Shown here piece after piece: positions 47,586-55,234 of a stretch of DNA of 64,000 nt. Every line of letters begins with the position of its first letter. The stretch's first letter is position 1. The stretch covers positions 62,001-126,000 of the forward strand of contig CANFZM010000004.1 of the NCBI GenBank assembly GCA_947451525.1, in the 5' to 3' direction. The notes under the pieces are model-generated. The model was given only the letters and a program-made list of their open reading frames with translations, was not told the origin of the DNA and made no database searches. This stretch comes from Flavobacteriaceae bacterium (GTDB lineage Bacteria > Bacteroidota > Bacteroidia > Flavobacteriales > Flavobacteriaceae). The position numbers and the translations under genes are program-made.

Positions 47586-48848
47586 TTAATAAATACTAAA
47601 CTTCAAATTTGGTCTAATATAACCTGGCCAGTTTCCATAATAACTTATTCCTTCTCTTATGTCTAATACTTCAAATTTAGTAAAGGTGGAGATGAAAAAT
47701 AATGATTTACTGTTATTTACAAAAAATAAATCTACACTGTAGTTTTTAGAATTCATAAAATTATCTGGTATTTCTATTGAAGCGCTATGTTCACCTGCTT
47801 TAATATATTTTACCTCTGTGATCTGACTAAAAACAACCACATCATCCTCCATACTTCTAAATGCAATGGCTAAATTAAATAAATCAAAATCTGAATTTAA
47901 ATTAAATAGGAGTTCAATAGAAAAAGAATCTTTTACTACAATAAAATCTTTTCCGCTGGAGACCTTTATGTGAGAAGAAATCAATCTTACTAAAGAGTTT
48001 CCGTAAGCGCTTGAACTTGAATTATATAAATTATAAAATGGACTTGCTTCAACTCCAAAAGTCATGTAATTACCAATACACTCTTCTATGTTTGTAGATA
48101 TGTTTTTAACCATTCCATTTTCTAATAAAATCCCCGTATCGCAAAGATTTTTAACTGCCGCCATATTATGACTGACAAACAATATGGTTCTTCCTTCTCC
48201 TTTACTTACATCTCCCATTTTGCCAAGGCATTTTTTTTGAAACTCAGCATCCCCAACGGCTAAAACCTCATCTACTATAAGAATTTCGGATTCTAAATGG
48301 GCTGCAACTGCAAACGCCAAACGCACATACATTCCTGAAGAATAACGCTTTACTGGCGTATCAATATAACGCTCTACACCTGAAAAAGCGACTATTTCGT
48401 CAAATTTTCTAGTAATTTCAGAACGACGCATACCCAATATAGCACCATTTAAATATATATTTTCTCGTCCTGTCATTTCTGGATTAAATCCTGTACCAAC
48501 CTCAAGCAGGGAAGCAATTCTTCCGTTTATTTTAAAATTTCCAGTAGTCGGTTTAGTTACTTTACTCAATAGTTTTAGCAAAGTACTTTTTCCGGCTCCG
48601 TTTCTGCCAATGATTCCTACTGCGTCACCTTGTTCTATTTCAAAATTAATATCTCGCAACGACCAAACATAGTCGCTAGAACCTTTCTGACTTCTATCAT
48701 TGGAATCTCCAATTTTTAAATAAGGATCTTCTTTCCCGCGAACTTTACTCCAAAATCGATTCAAATCATGGGTTAAAGTTCCAGTTCCAACTTCCCCCAA
48801 GCGGTATTGTTTGGAGATATTTTCAGCTTTTATTGCTAACTGCTTCAT
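47586..48848 (-). CDS. wzt: Polysaccharide ABC exporter ATPase (Wzt), second system
   Basis: A 420-residue ATPase. Walker A is GRNGAGKST (81-89), the signature YSSGM is near 169, and [11 protein letters not shown] carries Walker B. The first ~245 residues are highly similar to the Wzt at 18323, whereas the C-terminal ~155 residues (from about [11 protein letters not shown]) share little beyond the general beta-sandwich pattern. It therefore probably drives the same type of pump for a different chain end. It lies 73 bases from wzm. Confidence 0.92.
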   Translation of the reverse strand: MKQLAIKAENISKQYRLGEVGTGTLTHDLNRFWSKVRGKEDPYLKIGDSNDRSQKGSSDYVWSLRDINFEIEQGDAVGIIGRNGAGKSTLLKLLSKVTKPTTGNFKINGRIASLLEVGTGFNPEMTGRENIYLNGAILGMRRSEITRKFDEIVAFSGVERYIDTPVKRYSSGMYVRLAFAVAAHLESEILIVDEVLAVGDAEFQKKCLGKMGDVSKGEGRTILFVSHNMAAVKNLCDTGILLENGMVKNISTNIEECIGNYMTFGVEASPFYNLYNSSSSAYGNSLVRLISSHIKVSSGKDFIVVKDSFSIELLFNLNSDFDLFNLAIAFRSMEDDVVVFSQITEVKYIKAGEHSASIEIPDNFMNSKNYSVDLFFVNNSKSLFFISTFTKFEVLDIREGISYYGNWPGYIRPNLKFSIY

Positions 48849-48921
48849 TCTATATTTTTTTACTAAAAAGGTATTTTATCTTCTTCAAATTGTTTCCATC
48901 TTCAAAACGTGAAACTAGAAA

Positions 48922-49773
48922 CTAAACTGTATCCATAAAACTTTTCTCTACTCTATTAAAAGTAATGACTCCAATTACAAACAACAAAATAATAATGGTA
49001 GCACTAATTACTAAATCACCTATTTGAAAGGTTCCTGAACCCAAATATCCAAATCTAAAACATTCGAAAATAGAACTTAACGGATTGGATGTTACTATCC
49101 ATTTTAACTTATCTGGCATTGCCGATACAGGGTAAACTACTGGAGTTGCATACATAAATAGTTGTGTTCCGAATGCTAATAGGAAACTCAAATCTTTATA
49201 CTTAGTGGTTAAGGCTGAGAAAATCATTCCGATTCCTAATGCAAATATTGCCATTAATAAAATAAGTAATGGTGTGGCTAAAATCCAAATATTAGGTTGA
49301 ATTGATTTTTCAACTATAGAAAAATAAAGCACAACCAAAATAAACAAACTAAATTGAACTGCAAATTTCATTAATGCTGATAGCACTATGGATAATGGCA
49401 TGATTAATCTGGGGAAATAAATTTTGCCAAAAATGCTAGAATTGTCTTTAAAAACTGTGGAAGTCTTGGTTAGGCTTTCTGAAAAATAATTCCAAATGGT
49501 TATTCCTGCAAGGTAAAAAGCAATTTGAGGTAAACCATTAATATCTATTTTAGCAATTTGACCAAACAAAATAATATAAACTAAAACCGTTAATAATGGC
49601 TGTACAATAAACCATATTGGACCTAAAATGGTTTGTTTGTAAAACGTTATAAAATCTCTTTTTACAAGAAGTAATAATAAATCTCTATAATGCCAAATCT
49701 CTTTAAAGTTTATGGCAAAAAGGGAGTTTTCAGATTGTATTTCCTCCGTCCAAAGTTGTTTGTTTTCACTCAT
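48922..49773 (-). CDS. wzm: Polysaccharide ABC exporter permease (Wzm), second system
   Basis: A 283-residue ABC-2 permease with about six membrane segments. YRDLLLLLVKRDFITFYKQTILGPIWF, NSSIFGKIYFPRLIMPLS and LTTKYKDLSFLL closely match the copy at 19588, so they are paralogues. Its ATG overlaps the stop of the regulator gene by four bases, so the pump and regulator are translated from one message. Confidence 0.92.
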   Translation of the reverse strand: MSENKQLWTEEIQSENSLFAINFKEIWHYRDLLLLLVKRDFITFYKQTILGPIWFIVQPLLTVLVYIILFGQIAKIDINGLPQIAFYLAGITIWNYFSESLTKTSTVFKDNSSIFGKIYFPRLIMPLSIVLSALMKFAVQFSLFILVVLYFSIVEKSIQPNIWILATPLLILLMAIFALGIGMIFSALTTKYKDLSFLLAFGTQLFMYATPVVYPVSAMPDKLKWIVTSNPLSSIFECFRFGYLGSGTFQIGDLVISATIIILLFVIGVITFNRVEKSFMDTV

Positions 49774-50324
49774 ATTTGTGGTATTTTGTCGTTGGTATTT
49801 TCATAAATAATCAAACTATTGGCATTAACAACAACAATATCTTGCGGGATAAACTCAATTTTTTTGACGGTAAAATTCACTTTGCGCTTAATCTCTTGTT
49901 CAATTTTAATTGCCAACTGGTCTATATAATCTTCATTGAGTTCTAAACCCACAATCAATACATCAATAATTCCAGAATCTATTCCTTTAGCATAATCGCC
50001 TAATACTATTATTTGATTTACAACACCCATTCTCTCTAAAATCATTTCAATAATTGCATCTAAACCAATATATTGAAAAACGATTTTTTGCAAAGTAGCA
50101 AAAAAAGGATGTTTACTATTTGCCTTATAACTAACTCTATTTTGATCGGCTTGTTTTTGTAAATAACCCGCTTCCGATAGATTGTTTAATTCTTTTCGGA
50201 TAGCATTAGTAGATTCATTCATCTCCTCAGCTAAACCGCGCAAATGACCATTATTAGCAGCATTAATAAAAAATTTTACTAATATCCGAATGCGTGTTTT
50301 AGAAGTTATAAGTGTTTCTAACAT
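49770..50324 (-). CDS. Winged-helix regulator with degenerate nucleotidyltransferase-like domain
   Basis: A 184-residue protein at the head of unit B. The N-terminal ~75 residues form an ArsR-like winged helix (TRIRILVKFFINAANNGHLRGLAE, ESTNAIRKELNNLSEAGYL). After a helical link, QIIVLGDYAKGIDSGIIDVLIVG (104-126) resembles the MNT-type nucleotidyltransferase G-x-x-A-x-G ... D-x-D core, but only one of the two metal-binding aspartates seems retained. It may therefore bind rather than transfer a nucleotide or nucleotide sugar. Overlap with wzm implies it regulates, or responds to, the capsule locus. I know similar proteins beside wzm in flavobacteria; their function is not established to my knowledge. 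Confidence 0.75.
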   Translation of the reverse strand: MLETLITSKTRIRILVKFFINAANNGHLRGLAEEMNESTNAIRKELNNLSEAGYLQKQADQNRVSYKANSKHPFFATLQKIVFQYIGLDAIIEMILERMGVVNQIIVLGDYAKGIDSGIIDVLIVGLELNEDYIDQLAIKIEQEIKRKVNFTVKKIEFIPQDIVVVNANSLIIYENTNDKIPQI

Positions 50325-50329
50325 AGTCT

Positions 50330-50343
50330 TTTATAATAACCGA
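50330..50343 (-). promoter_or_regulatory. Shared leader element TCGGTTATTATAAA before the regulator gene (copy 2)
   Basis: The same 14 bases as at 20457-20470, here starting about five bases past the predicted -7 box and ending six bases before the ATG. It would therefore be at the very 5' end of the unit B transcript. Confidence 0.5.
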
Positions 50344-50347
50344 GTAA

Positions 50348-50378
50348 CAAAAGTACTCACTTTTATTTTATTTTCCAA
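50348..50378 (-). promoter_or_regulatory. Promoter of unit B (regulator-wzm-wzt)
   Basis: On the minus strand TTG (50376-50378) within ATTTGG is followed after 20 bases by TACTTTTG (50348-50355), a full match to the Bacteroidota TAnnTTTG -7 box. The leader to the ATG would be about 20 bases. It directly follows the terminator of unit A. Confidence 0.62.
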
Positions 50379-50445
50379 ATTAAATAACTGTAAAACACAG
50401 AGAATTAACCCTAAAGAAAAAATATTTTTGACCTTTAGAAACAAA

Positions 50446-50468
50446 AAAGTCGGGAAAATCCCGACTTT
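50446..50468 (-). terminator. Intrinsic terminator of unit A
   Basis: A 10-bp stem (AAAGTCGGGA, loop of three, TCCCGACTTT) follows rmlB by about 20 bases. On the minus strand the descending arm runs into TTTTTT, giving a standard intrinsic terminator. It separates unit A from the promoter of unit B. Confidence 0.88.
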
Positions 50469-50489
50469 AAATATACTTTAGTAATAATT

Positions 50490-51536
50490 CTATTGGTATT
50501 GCTTTTCGTAATAATTAGCATAGGCTCCAGAAGTAACGTTCTTAAGCCATTCTTCATTAGATAAATACCAAGCGATGGTTCGCTCTAATCCTTCTTCAAA
50601 AGTTACGGATGGTTTCCAACCTAATTCTTTATTTATTTTAGAGGCATCTATTGCATAACGCAAATCATGCCCCGGACGGTCTTTTACATAAGTAATCAAC
50701 TCAGCAGATTCTCCTGCTGGACGACCTAATTTTTCGTCCATTTGTTGGCAAAGTAATTTTACCAAATCAATATTTTTCCATTCGTTAAATCCTCCGATAT
50801 TGTAGGTTTCATGATTTTTACCTTCGTGAAAAACCAAGTCAATAGCCACGGCATGGTCTTCTACAAAAAGCCAATCGCGAGTGTAATTTCCGTCACCATA
50901 AACAGGAAGCGGTTTTTTGGTAATGATATTATTAATAAAAAGCGGAATCAACTTTTCAGGAAAATGATTCGGACCATAATTATTAGAACAATTAGTAATT
51001 ACGTAAGGCAAGCCATAAGTCTCTCCATAAGCGCGAACAAAATGATCGGAACTTGCTTTGGATGCTGAATAGGGAGAGTTCGGGTCGTAGGAAGTAGTTT
51101 CAGTAAATAAACCCGTTGCTCCTAGTGAACCATAAACCTCATCCGTTGAAATATGATAAAATCTTTTGCCTTCCATAGCACCTGCCCAAATAGTTTTAGC
51201 AGCATTTAGAAGATTCATAGTTCCAATTACATTGGTTCGTACAAAACTTAATGGATCGGTAATAGAACGATCTACATGTGATTCGGCCGCCAAATGCAAA
51301 ACGCCTTCAAATTGGTGTTCTTGAAACAAATCGTTAATAAAATCAGCATCTACAATATCTCCCTTTATAAAAGTATAATTGGGAGCATCCTGAATGTCAG
51401 TAATATTTTCTAGATTTCCGGCATAGGTTAACGCATCCAAATTAAAAATTTGATAATTAGGATAGTTAGTTACAAATCTTCGTACCACGTGAGAACCAAT
51501 AAAACCAGCTCCTCCAGTAATTAATATCTTTTTCAT
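50490..51536 (-). CDS. rmlB: dTDP-glucose 4,6-dehydratase (RmlB/RffG)
   Basis: A 348-residue extended SDR enzyme started at the ATG at 51534-51536, which gives MKKILITGGAGFIGSH. The ORF could extend 16 residues into the upstream gene, but those residues are not conserved. TDE (131-133) and YSASK (156-160) are the catalytic motifs, and HLAAESHVDRSI is typical. It makes dTDP-4-keto-6-deoxyglucose, the precursor of rhamnose or Fuc4N. RmlA, C and D were not found in the window, whereas WecE is present, so Fuc4NAc is the more likely end product here. Confidence 0.93.
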   Translation of the reverse strand: MKKILITGGAGFIGSHVVRRFVTNYPNYQIFNLDALTYAGNLENITDIQDAPNYTFIKGDIVDADFINDLFQEHQFEGVLHLAAESHVDRSITDPLSFVRTNVIGTMNLLNAAKTIWAGAMEGKRFYHISTDEVYGSLGATGLFTETTSYDPNSPYSASKASSDHFVRAYGETYGLPYVITNCSNNYGPNHFPEKLIPLFINNIITKKPLPVYGDGNYTRDWLFVEDHAVAIDLVFHEGKNHETYNIGGFNEWKNIDLVKLLCQQMDEKLGRPAGESAELITYVKDRPGHDLRYAIDASKINKELGWKPSVTFEEGLERTIAWYLSNEEWLKNVTSGAYANYYEKQYQ

Positions 51537-51561
51537 TTTTATATTTTTTATATCTTTTATT

Positions 51562-52839
51562 CTATAATTTTCCATCCACAGCACTAGTCAAAACGCCTTT
51601 AACATCATAAATGACTGCATTGGTTTTCTTTAAAGATTCTAAATCTAAATTTAAAAATTCTTTATGGGAAACCCCTAAAACAATAGCATCAAATTCCTCT
51701 TTTGGTAATGAATTAGTGGTAATCAAGTTGTACTCATGTGCTACTTCTTTTGGGTTTGCCCAAGGATCGTAAATAGTTACATCGATACCATAATCGTTCA
51801 AACATTTGATAACCTCCACTATTTTAGTGTTTCGAACGTCGGGACAATTTTCTTTAAAAGTAATTCCAAGCATTAACAATTTGGAATGGTTAACAGGAAT
51901 TCCTTTTTTAATCATCAATTTAACAATTCTAGAAGCTACGTATTCACCCATACTATCGTTTAGTCTTCTGCCTGCTAGAATAATCTCGGGATGGTATCCT
52001 GCTTCTTGTGCTTTTTGTGCCAAATAATACGGATCTACACCAATGCAATGTCCGCCAACTAAACCAGGTTTGAAATTTAAAAAATTCCATTTTGTTCCAG
52101 CGGCTTCCAATACGGCATGGGTATCGATTTCTAAAATATTGAAAATTTTAGCCAATTCATTTACAAATGCAATGTTGATGTCGCGTTGCGAATTCTCTAT
52201 TACTTTGGCAGCCTCAGCCACTTTTATGGAAGGGGCCAAATGCGTTCCTGCGGTAATCACTGATTTATATAATTCGTTTACTTTAATTCCTGCTTCAGGA
52301 GTGGAACCCGCGGTAATTTTTAAAATCTTATCTACGGTATGTTCCTTATCGCCTGGGTTGATGCGTTCTGGCGAATAACCTGCAAAAAAATCTACATTAA
52401 ATTGCAATCCGCTTACTTTTTCTAAAACAGGAACACATTCTTCTTCAGTTAATCCGGGATACACAGTAGATTCGTAAATTACAATATCTCCTTTTTTCAA
52501 AACCTTTCCAACGGTTTCACTGGATTTATAAAGTGCCGTTAAATCTGGACGATTGTTTTTATCTACAGGCGTTGGAACCGTAACAATATAATAGTTACAC
52601 TCTTCTAAATCCTGCATATTGGTAGAACAATAAAGTCCGATTTTAGAAAGTGGCGCATCAATTAGAACCGATTGCAAAACTTCTTTATCTACTTCTAAGG
52701 TAACATCCAAACCCGAGTTTAATTCGTTCACGCGTTGCTGTTGAATATCAAACCCTACCACAGAATATTTTGTAGCAAAAAGCCGTGCCAGAGGTAATCC
52801 AACATATCCCAAACCAATTATTCCAATTTTTATGTCCAT
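51562..52839 (-). CDS. tviB: UDP-N-acetyl-galactosamine/hexosamine 6-dehydrogenase (TviB/WbpO)
   Basis: A 425-residue nucleotide-sugar dehydrogenase. IGIIGLGYVGLPLA (5-18) binds NAD, ESTVYPGLTEEECV and YSPERINPGDKEH follow, and catalytic Cys265 is in GLVGGHCIGVDPYY. The pattern with PGDKEH and GGHCIGVDPYYL is that of enzymes oxidising UDP-HexNAc to the uronic acid, such as TviB and WbpO. The TviC-like epimerase is two genes upstream, so UDP-GalNAcA is the expected product. Confidence 0.87.
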   Translation of the reverse strand: MDIKIGIIGLGYVGLPLARLFATKYSVVGFDIQQQRVNELNSGLDVTLEVDKEVLQSVLIDAPLSKIGLYCSTNMQDLEECNYYIVTVPTPVDKNNRPDLTALYKSSETVGKVLKKGDIVIYESTVYPGLTEEECVPVLEKVSGLQFNVDFFAGYSPERINPGDKEHTVDKILKITAGSTPEAGIKVNELYKSVITAGTHLAPSIKVAEAAKVIENSQRDINIAFVNELAKIFNILEIDTHAVLEAAGTKWNFLNFKPGLVGGHCIGVDPYYLAQKAQEAGYHPEIILAGRRLNDSMGEYVASRIVKLMIKKGIPVNHSKLLMLGITFKENCPDVRNTKIVEVIKCLNDYGIDVTIYDPWANPKEVAHEYNLITTNSLPKEEFDAIVLGVSHKEFLNLDLESLKKTNAVIYDVKGVLTSAVDGKL

Positions 52840-52867
52840 CTAAAAAGAGATTACTCCAATTATATTA

Positions 52868-54259
52868 TTAAGAACCGATTCCTTGGTAATTAAACCCAAT
52901 TTCTCGCAATTTAGCACCATCCAAAACATTTCTTCCGTCAAAAACGAAAGCAGGTTTTAGCATACCATCGTATATTTTTTGCCAATCGTAATTTTTAAAT
53001 TCTTCCCATTCGGTAAGAACGGCAATAGCATGAGCACCATTACATGCATCATAAGCATTTTCACAAGAGGAAATATGTTTGCTGTTTTGCTCTTCACTTC
53101 TAGATTCTAAATAATTCAAATCGAAAAGAATTTGAGTATGATTTACCTTAGGATCGTAAACGGATATTTTTGCTTGTTCGTTTATCAAATCATCTGCAAC
53201 ATAAATTGCAGGAGATTCTCTTGTATCGTTGGTGTCTTTTTTAAATGCCCAACCTAAAAATGCAATTTTCTTATCGGAAATTGTATTGTAAAGCGTACTT
53301 ACTATATTTTTAGAAAAACGTCTTTTTTGGTGGTCGTTCATGATAATTACTTGTTCCCAATAATCGGCAACTTCATGCAAACCAAACGATTTAGAAATAT
53401 AAACTAAATTTAAAATATCTTTTTGGAAGCAAGAACCTCCAAAACCAACAGATGCTTTTAAGAATTTAGGTCCAATTCTACTATCCATTCCAATTGCTTT
53501 GGCCACTTCATTCACGTCAGCGCCTGTTTTCTCACACAATTCTGACATTGCGTTGATAGAAGAAACTCGTTGTGCTAAAAATGCATTAGCAGTCAATTTA
53601 GACAATTCGGAAGACCAAATATTTGTAGTTAAAATTCTCTCTTTAGGAACCCAATTAGCATAAACATCCACCAAAGATTGAATAGCATTTTGCCCTTCTG
53701 GAGTAGTATCGCCACCAATTAAAACACGGTCTGGACTTAATAAATCTTCAACAGCGGTACCTTCTGCAAGGAATTCTGGATTGGATAAAATTTGAAATTG
53801 AACCCCATTTCCAGTATTATCTAAAATATTTTTTATTGCTTCGGCAGTTCTTACTGGCAAAGTAGATTTTTCTACAACAATTTTATTGTCTTTAGAAACT
53901 CGGGCAATTTGTCTTGCACAAAGTTCAATGTATTTTAAATCGGCAGCCATTCCTTTTCCTGAACCATAGGTTTTAGTTGGCGTATTTACCGAAATAAAAA
54001 TTAGTTGCGCATCGGCAATTGCTTTATCCACCTCAGTAGAAAAGAATAGATTTTTTCCTCTAGATTGCCCAACAATAGCGCCCAATCCTGGTTCGTAAAC
54101 CGGAATATTATCTACATCTTCGTCGTTCCATTTGGCAATTCGTTGTTCGTTCAAATCAACTACCGTAACTTTTATATGTGGACATTTTTGGGCAATAACT
54201 GCCATGGTTGGTCCTCCAACATATCCAGCGCCGATACAACAAATGTTTGTAATTTTCAT
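52868..54259 (-). CDS. ugd: UDP-glucose 6-dehydrogenase, eukaryote-like type
   Basis: A 463-residue enzyme, longer than typical bacterial Ugd. [18 protein letters not shown] (6-23), [19 protein letters not shown] and [12 protein letters not shown] match the animal/plant subtype. The catalytic cysteine is Cys277 in [13 protein letters not shown]. It makes UDP-glucuronate, giving the locus a second acidic precursor beside TviB. It has 28 bases to tviB and six to tviC. Confidence 0.92.
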   Translation of the reverse strand: MKITNICCIGAGYVGGPTMAVIAQKCPHIKVTVVDLNEQRIAKWNDEDVDNIPVYEPGLGAIVGQSRGKNLFFSTEVDKAIADAQLIFISVNTPTKTYGSGKGMAADLKYIELCARQIARVSKDNKIVVEKSTLPVRTAEAIKNILDNTGNGVQFQILSNPEFLAEGTAVEDLLSPDRVLIGGDTTPEGQNAIQSLVDVYANWVPKERILTTNIWSSELSKLTANAFLAQRVSSINAMSELCEKTGADVNEVAKAIGMDSRIGPKFLKASVGFGGSCFQKDILNLVYISKSFGLHEVADYWEQVIIMNDHQKRRFSKNIVSTLYNTISDKKIAFLGWAFKKDTNDTRESPAIYVADDLINEQAKISVYDPKVNHTQILFDLNYLESRSEEQNSKHISSCENAYDACNGAHAIAVLTEWEEFKNYDWQKIYDGMLKPAFVFDGRNVLDGAKLREIGFNYQGIGS

Positions 54260-54265
54260 TCTAAT

Positions 54266-55231
54266 TTATTTTAAATTATCCCAATACCATTGAACGGCCT
54301 CTTTCAAGCCATCCTGAAATGAATATTTAGGGTTGTAGTTTAATATTGTTTTTGCTTTTTCAATACTTGCCAACGAGTGTGGGATATCCCCTGCTCTGTT
54401 GGGTCCGTGAATAATTTCTATATCTGCAATGGAACTATCCAATTCTGAAAGGTATTTCTTTAAATAAAACACCATATCATTTAATGTGGTTCGGTCGCCA
54501 AAAGCAGTATTGTAAACGGTATTTACAGCCAAAGGATTTTGAGTTGTCATCGCCAATTCATTCATTTGAATCACATTATCAATATAAGTGAAATCTCTAG
54601 AATACATTCCGTCACCATGAATTATAGGGCTTTCCCCTTTCATAAATTGCATTACAAATTTCGGAATAACCGCTGCATAGGCTCCGTTAGGATCTTGTTT
54701 TCTTCCAAAAACATTAAAATACCGTAACCCAATAGTTTCTAAACCATATATTCTACTGAAAATTTCAGCATATAATTCGTTTACATATTTTGTTATTGCA
54801 TAAGGAGACAAAGGCTTCCCGATGGTATCTTCTACTTTAGGAAGCGATTCTGAATCTCCATAAGTGGAGGAACTAGCAGCATACACAAATCGTTTTACAC
54901 CTGCATCACGAGCAGCAGTTAACATATTAAGAAAGCCGGAAACGTTCACCTCATTAGTCGTAATTGGATCACTAATGGAACGAGGCACCGAACCTAAAGC
55001 CGCTTCATGTAATATATAATCTACCCCAGTTACTGCTAATTTACAATCTTGTAAATTGCGAATATCTCCTTCTATTAATTGAAATTTATCATTGGTTAAA
55101 AAAGGAGCAATATTATGTCGGTGCCCTGTTGAAAAATTATCCAAACAGACCACTTCTTTCCCTTGTGCTAAAAAATATTCGCATAAGTTAGACCCAATAA
55201 ATCCTGCACCACCAGTGATTAGTATTTTCAT
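54266..55231 (-). CDS. tviC: UDP-HexNAc C4-epimerase (TviC/WbpP type)
   Basis: A 321-residue extended SDR. LITGGAGFIGSNLCEYFLAQG (4-24) binds NAD, SSSTYG (120-125) and YAITK (144-148) are catalytic. LHEAALGSVPRSISDP is the hallmark of TviC/WbpP, which interconvert UDP-GlcNAc and UDP-GalNAc or their uronates. Its position with tviB matches the Vi antigen pair. It follows wzc by three bases. Confidence 0.89.
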   Translation of the reverse strand: MKILITGGAGFIGSNLCEYFLAQGKEVVCLDNFSTGHRHNIAPFLTNDKFQLIEGDIRNLQDCKLAVTGVDYILHEAALGSVPRSISDPITTNEVNVSGFLNMLTAARDAGVKRFVYAASSSTYGDSESLPKVEDTIGKPLSPYAITKYVNELYAEIFSRIYGLETIGLRYFNVFGRKQDPNGAYAAVIPKFVMQFMKGESPIIHGDGMYSRDFTYIDNVIQMNELAMTTQNPLAVNTVYNTAFGDRTTLNDMVFYLKKYLSELDSSIADIEIIHGPNRAGDIPHSLASIEKAKTILNYNPKYSFQDGLKEAVQWYWDNLK

Positions 55232-55234
55232 TTT

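Noticed and set aside
48849..48921. Possible small gene or degraded gene between wzt and wzm of the second system
   Set aside because: Only 73 bases, no open frame with a start, and no strong hairpin; it seems a plain spacer.
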